Shown: piece by piece, positions 61,376-64,000 of the stretch
Layout: each line of letters begins with the position of its first letter
Position numbering within the stretch: the first letter of the stretch is position 1
Assembly (NCBI GenBank): GCA_012845835.1
Contig: JABAKD010000028.1
Coordinates: 6,806,296 to 6,870,295 of the forward strand
DNA length: 64,000 bases
Direction: 5' to 3'
Source: Undaria pinnatifida
Taxonomy: Eukaryota; Sar; Phaeophyceae; Laminariales; Alariaceae
The notes under the pieces: generated by a model
The model's database searches: none
What the model was told of the DNA's origin: nothing
Seen by the model: only the letters and a program-made list of their open reading frames with translations
Position numbers and translations under genes: made by a program

Positions 61376-64000
61376 TTGTCGTGCGTTTAGCGCGGTATGC
61401 GCGGGTGTGTTTTGTTTCGGGGAACTTTAATAGTGGGAAAAAAAGCGACGAAACAATGAGATATTTTCCCTTGCAGCGGTGAGGCGTTTTGGCGTGTGTG
61501 CAATGTGATTCGCGTGGATTCATGAGTTATGTTGGGACTTCCCCCCCCCCCCCCCCTCCCACAAATTTTAGTTTTCAGCTCCACTTGTGGAGTTGTTTTT
61601 CCTCAGCAAACATTCTGGGTTAGCCGTGGTCACAGTTTTCTTCCGTTCTCCCCCCTGTACTTGCCTTCGTCTTGCTCTTCTTCATCTTTACAGCGCGCAG
61701 GGTTGCGTCGTTCAACACTCTCACTTCCTCGTAGATTTTCATCTTTTTGTGCTATTAATATTGCTGTTTTTAATAATAGCTCAAGCTCTCGGGTTTTCAG
61801 TGAGACGAGAGCAAAAGGCATGAAAAAATACTTTTGTTTTTGAATTTTAGAATCCGCCGGTTGTCGAACGCCGAACCTCGTGCGTAGAGGTGGTAACAAT
61901 TCACCTGTGGAGCCTCTTGTGTAATACTTGGGAGAGAGGGGAATAGAACATACGGTAAAGAATATATAATTTCCAAGCGGCGATGTGACGTTTGGCGGGT
62001 GCCTAGCGCGGCGCCGGTAAATGCTCCTTATTTTGAGACTTTATGTGGGAGGCGGGAGAAAGCGACGAAACGAAACGGCATTTTTTTGTCCGCAATGGGG
62101 GGGGCGGGATCGACGGAAGAATGGGCGAGGTGGCCGCAGAAGCGGGGGGGAGGGGGGGAGAGAGATGGGTTGTGTGAACCCTTTCGCAACGCGCCTACGT
62201 CTTTTGGAAGCACACTACTCGGCAGGAGAGTAGATGGAATTTCGCAGTAGCAGGAGGGTAGGGGTTGCGTGCGCTCTGGGACTGATAATGTTCATAGGCG
62301 TTGGCGTGCGGTCTGCTCACTGATCAAGGCGATGGGAGGAGGGGGCGTCGCGTTAGAATTTTCGTGTATACGTCGCGAGGGGGGGGTGAATATAAGGGCG
62401 AGGGCGATGGGCCGTGTTTACTTTTACATGACTGCTCTTGTCGCAGCAGCTGCTGCTGCTGTGTTAGGAAGAAACCAAGCCGTGGCGGCCCCGGACAAGT
62501 GTCCCTTCGAATCTGGAACACCGCGCCGGGCCAGGTTTCGGGGGCAATGTATGTTCTTATGTACGTAATCTTTTGGTGTTTTTTTATTTTTTGTTGTTGT
62601 GGTCGAGTCTAGTTTTTTACACGTACGCGTCGATACCAAAACACGAGCCGTGTCGCCGTTCTTGGTATTAGGAGGAGGGGGGGGCGGCAATGGTTTGTTC
62701 GCACTCTGCCGGATTGTTCGCAATACGGTGTCTGACTTTTTGCATGTGCGGGCAAGCTTTAATGGTGGTACGGTAATACAGTAGATGCGAATGCAACGGA
62801 ATTTCCCTGGTAACGTGGCGGACGGAGGCGCTATTGTCGGGCGCATACGGTGCCTACTACGGCCGTCAGCCGGGCTTTGGGACCAATCCCACCACGCACG
62901 AGCACGATACTGGTGTGATAGATACCTGGGCGTCAATACTATCATATCAAGGGTGTTTTTGGCAGGGTACATACTCTGAGGGCACCTGGGTATATACCCG
63001 AGTATGGAGACCCGGGTATGGCCCGGGTATATACCCGAATGTGGCTGAAACAAACAAGGGTGGTAGCTTGCACCCATGAACATATACCTTGCCAAGCGCA
63101 TCCTTGTAACAGTTGTAGTAAACTGTTCGAAATCTACTGGGCTAAGCCGTTTTGGGACTTCAGAGGGAAAAATGGACGAAAATAAATGGCGAATCGGCCA
63201 CGTGGAGCAATCCGGCTGCTGGTGTAGATGTGTGCGAAGGGCAACGCAGGAAAAGGCCAGCGTGAGGCATGCTGACACCCGGATTGCCTCAAGCTCTTCC
63301 TAGACGCTTGATTCGCTTTCGAATTTTTATGAATCGATTTTGAAATGGTCAAGTGCAGCAGCAGCAGTAGCTGGTGCAAGTTAAGCTTGGGTAGGGGGCG
63401 ACATGACGTGTTGCTCTCCGAGATGATGCGCTTGCGGGGTCAGGTCTGGCCTGGAGTGTCCCGTCGTCGTGCGTGTTCCGGACGGGGCAAGGCGTAATTC
63501 ACGCCTCGGCTCACCGTTCGTCTCAGCCCCAGCGAGGTCGATCAATGCTTTGGCGTATTGCTGTAGGGTTGTTTCGCAGGGCTTTTCACGAGTAGGGTTG
63601 CCTCTGCCGGGTCGGGCTGGGTCAGGGTGATCCGACCTGGCCCGACTCGATCCGACCCGTGAGACCTCCTGACCTGACCCGGCTCGACCCGCGAGAGTTT
63701 AGAAACCTCCTGGAACCCGGCCCGCGGGCCCGGTCATGACCCGTGAAAAGCCCTGGTTATTTTTGCCCCTCTTTCTGCTTATTTGTCCCCCCGCCCGGTT
63801 TACTTACTCAGTCGTGATTCCCGCGTTGTTGCGGTACCCTTTCAGTGTAATCTCCTAGCTGAGTGCGAGGAAACTCGTTTGTCACGACCTCGTTTTGCGG
63901 AATATCAGATACCGCGCGCACTATCCCGGCATATTTCGGAATTCCACTTTAGCGCAGGTATTGTGGTCTGGCAAGGCACCGCATTAACGAGGAACGACTA
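61376..64000. other. region downstream of the glycosyltransferase gene
   Basis: 61540-61690 holds a poly-C run and a SINE A relic, probably in or near the 3' UTR. 62975-63045 is a TACCCGGG repeat. 63255-63310 resembles 31670-31770. 63585-63745 is a GACCCG/CGCGAGA block. 63835-64000 is the start of a repeat also seen at about 24510-24630 (TCTGGCAAGGCA(C/T)CGCA). Open frames, including a 284-aa minus frame at 62424-63278, cross these repeats and are not supported as genes. Confidence 0.4.

Noticed and set aside
62424-63278. 284-aa minus ORF
   Set aside because: Crosses the TACCCGGG repeat shared with 59845-59905 and has no recognisable domain.

Overview
The window is nuclear DNA from a eukaryote. 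Genes are split by many introns, nearly all of them GT-AG. Introns and intergenic DNA are packed with SINEs, a LINE, MITE-like inverted-repeat elements, minisatellites and long G-, C- or CT-runs. No prokaryotic operon, CRISPR array or rRNA was seen. The gene style (GC-rich exons, TE-filled introns, a fascin-like/glycosyltransferase protein, an EEP+RT LINE) fits a brown alga or related stramenopile. That assignment is inference, because no organism marker is present.

Layout. (1) 668-1115, minus: a Ser/Pro-rich exon, head-to-head with the next gene across about 280 bp. (2) 1397-18529, plus: a DUF4291-type protein in four exons whose splice phases all agree. Its first intron is 12.2 kb of transposon debris, and a long Gly/Asp/Ser minisatellite is embedded inside the domain. 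(3) 19759-23845, plus: five exons of an FSH1/OVCA2-type serine hydrolase with a complete Ser-Asp-His triad. Its first exon is in phase with the last DUF4291 exon and has no obvious start codon of its own, so (2) and (3) may be one fused gene of about 904 codons. (4) 24-32 kb: repeats only. (5) 38884-32294, minus: a four-exon, two-pass membrane protein of about 264 aa that I cannot name. (6) 40634-45310: a decayed LINE (AP-endonuclease + reverse transcriptase), with a second, 5'-truncated 3' end of the same family at 10826-11447. (7) 47509-61375, plus: a probable 14-kb gene with an N-terminal membrane anchor, a stem, a beta-trefoil/fascin-like region and a C-terminal glycosyltransferase domain with an NDDT motif. 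The exons from 54318 to 61375 fit perfectly; the join to the upstream exons is less certain. (8) 61376-64000: repeats.

The genes do not form an obvious pathway. The strongest novelties are the possible DUF4291-FSH fusion with an intradomain minisatellite, the fascin-like/glycosyltransferase architecture, a two-copy element carrying an orphan ORF whose frame is kept by compensating indels, and an abundant small repeat superfamily bordered by poly-G that often sits next to splice sites.
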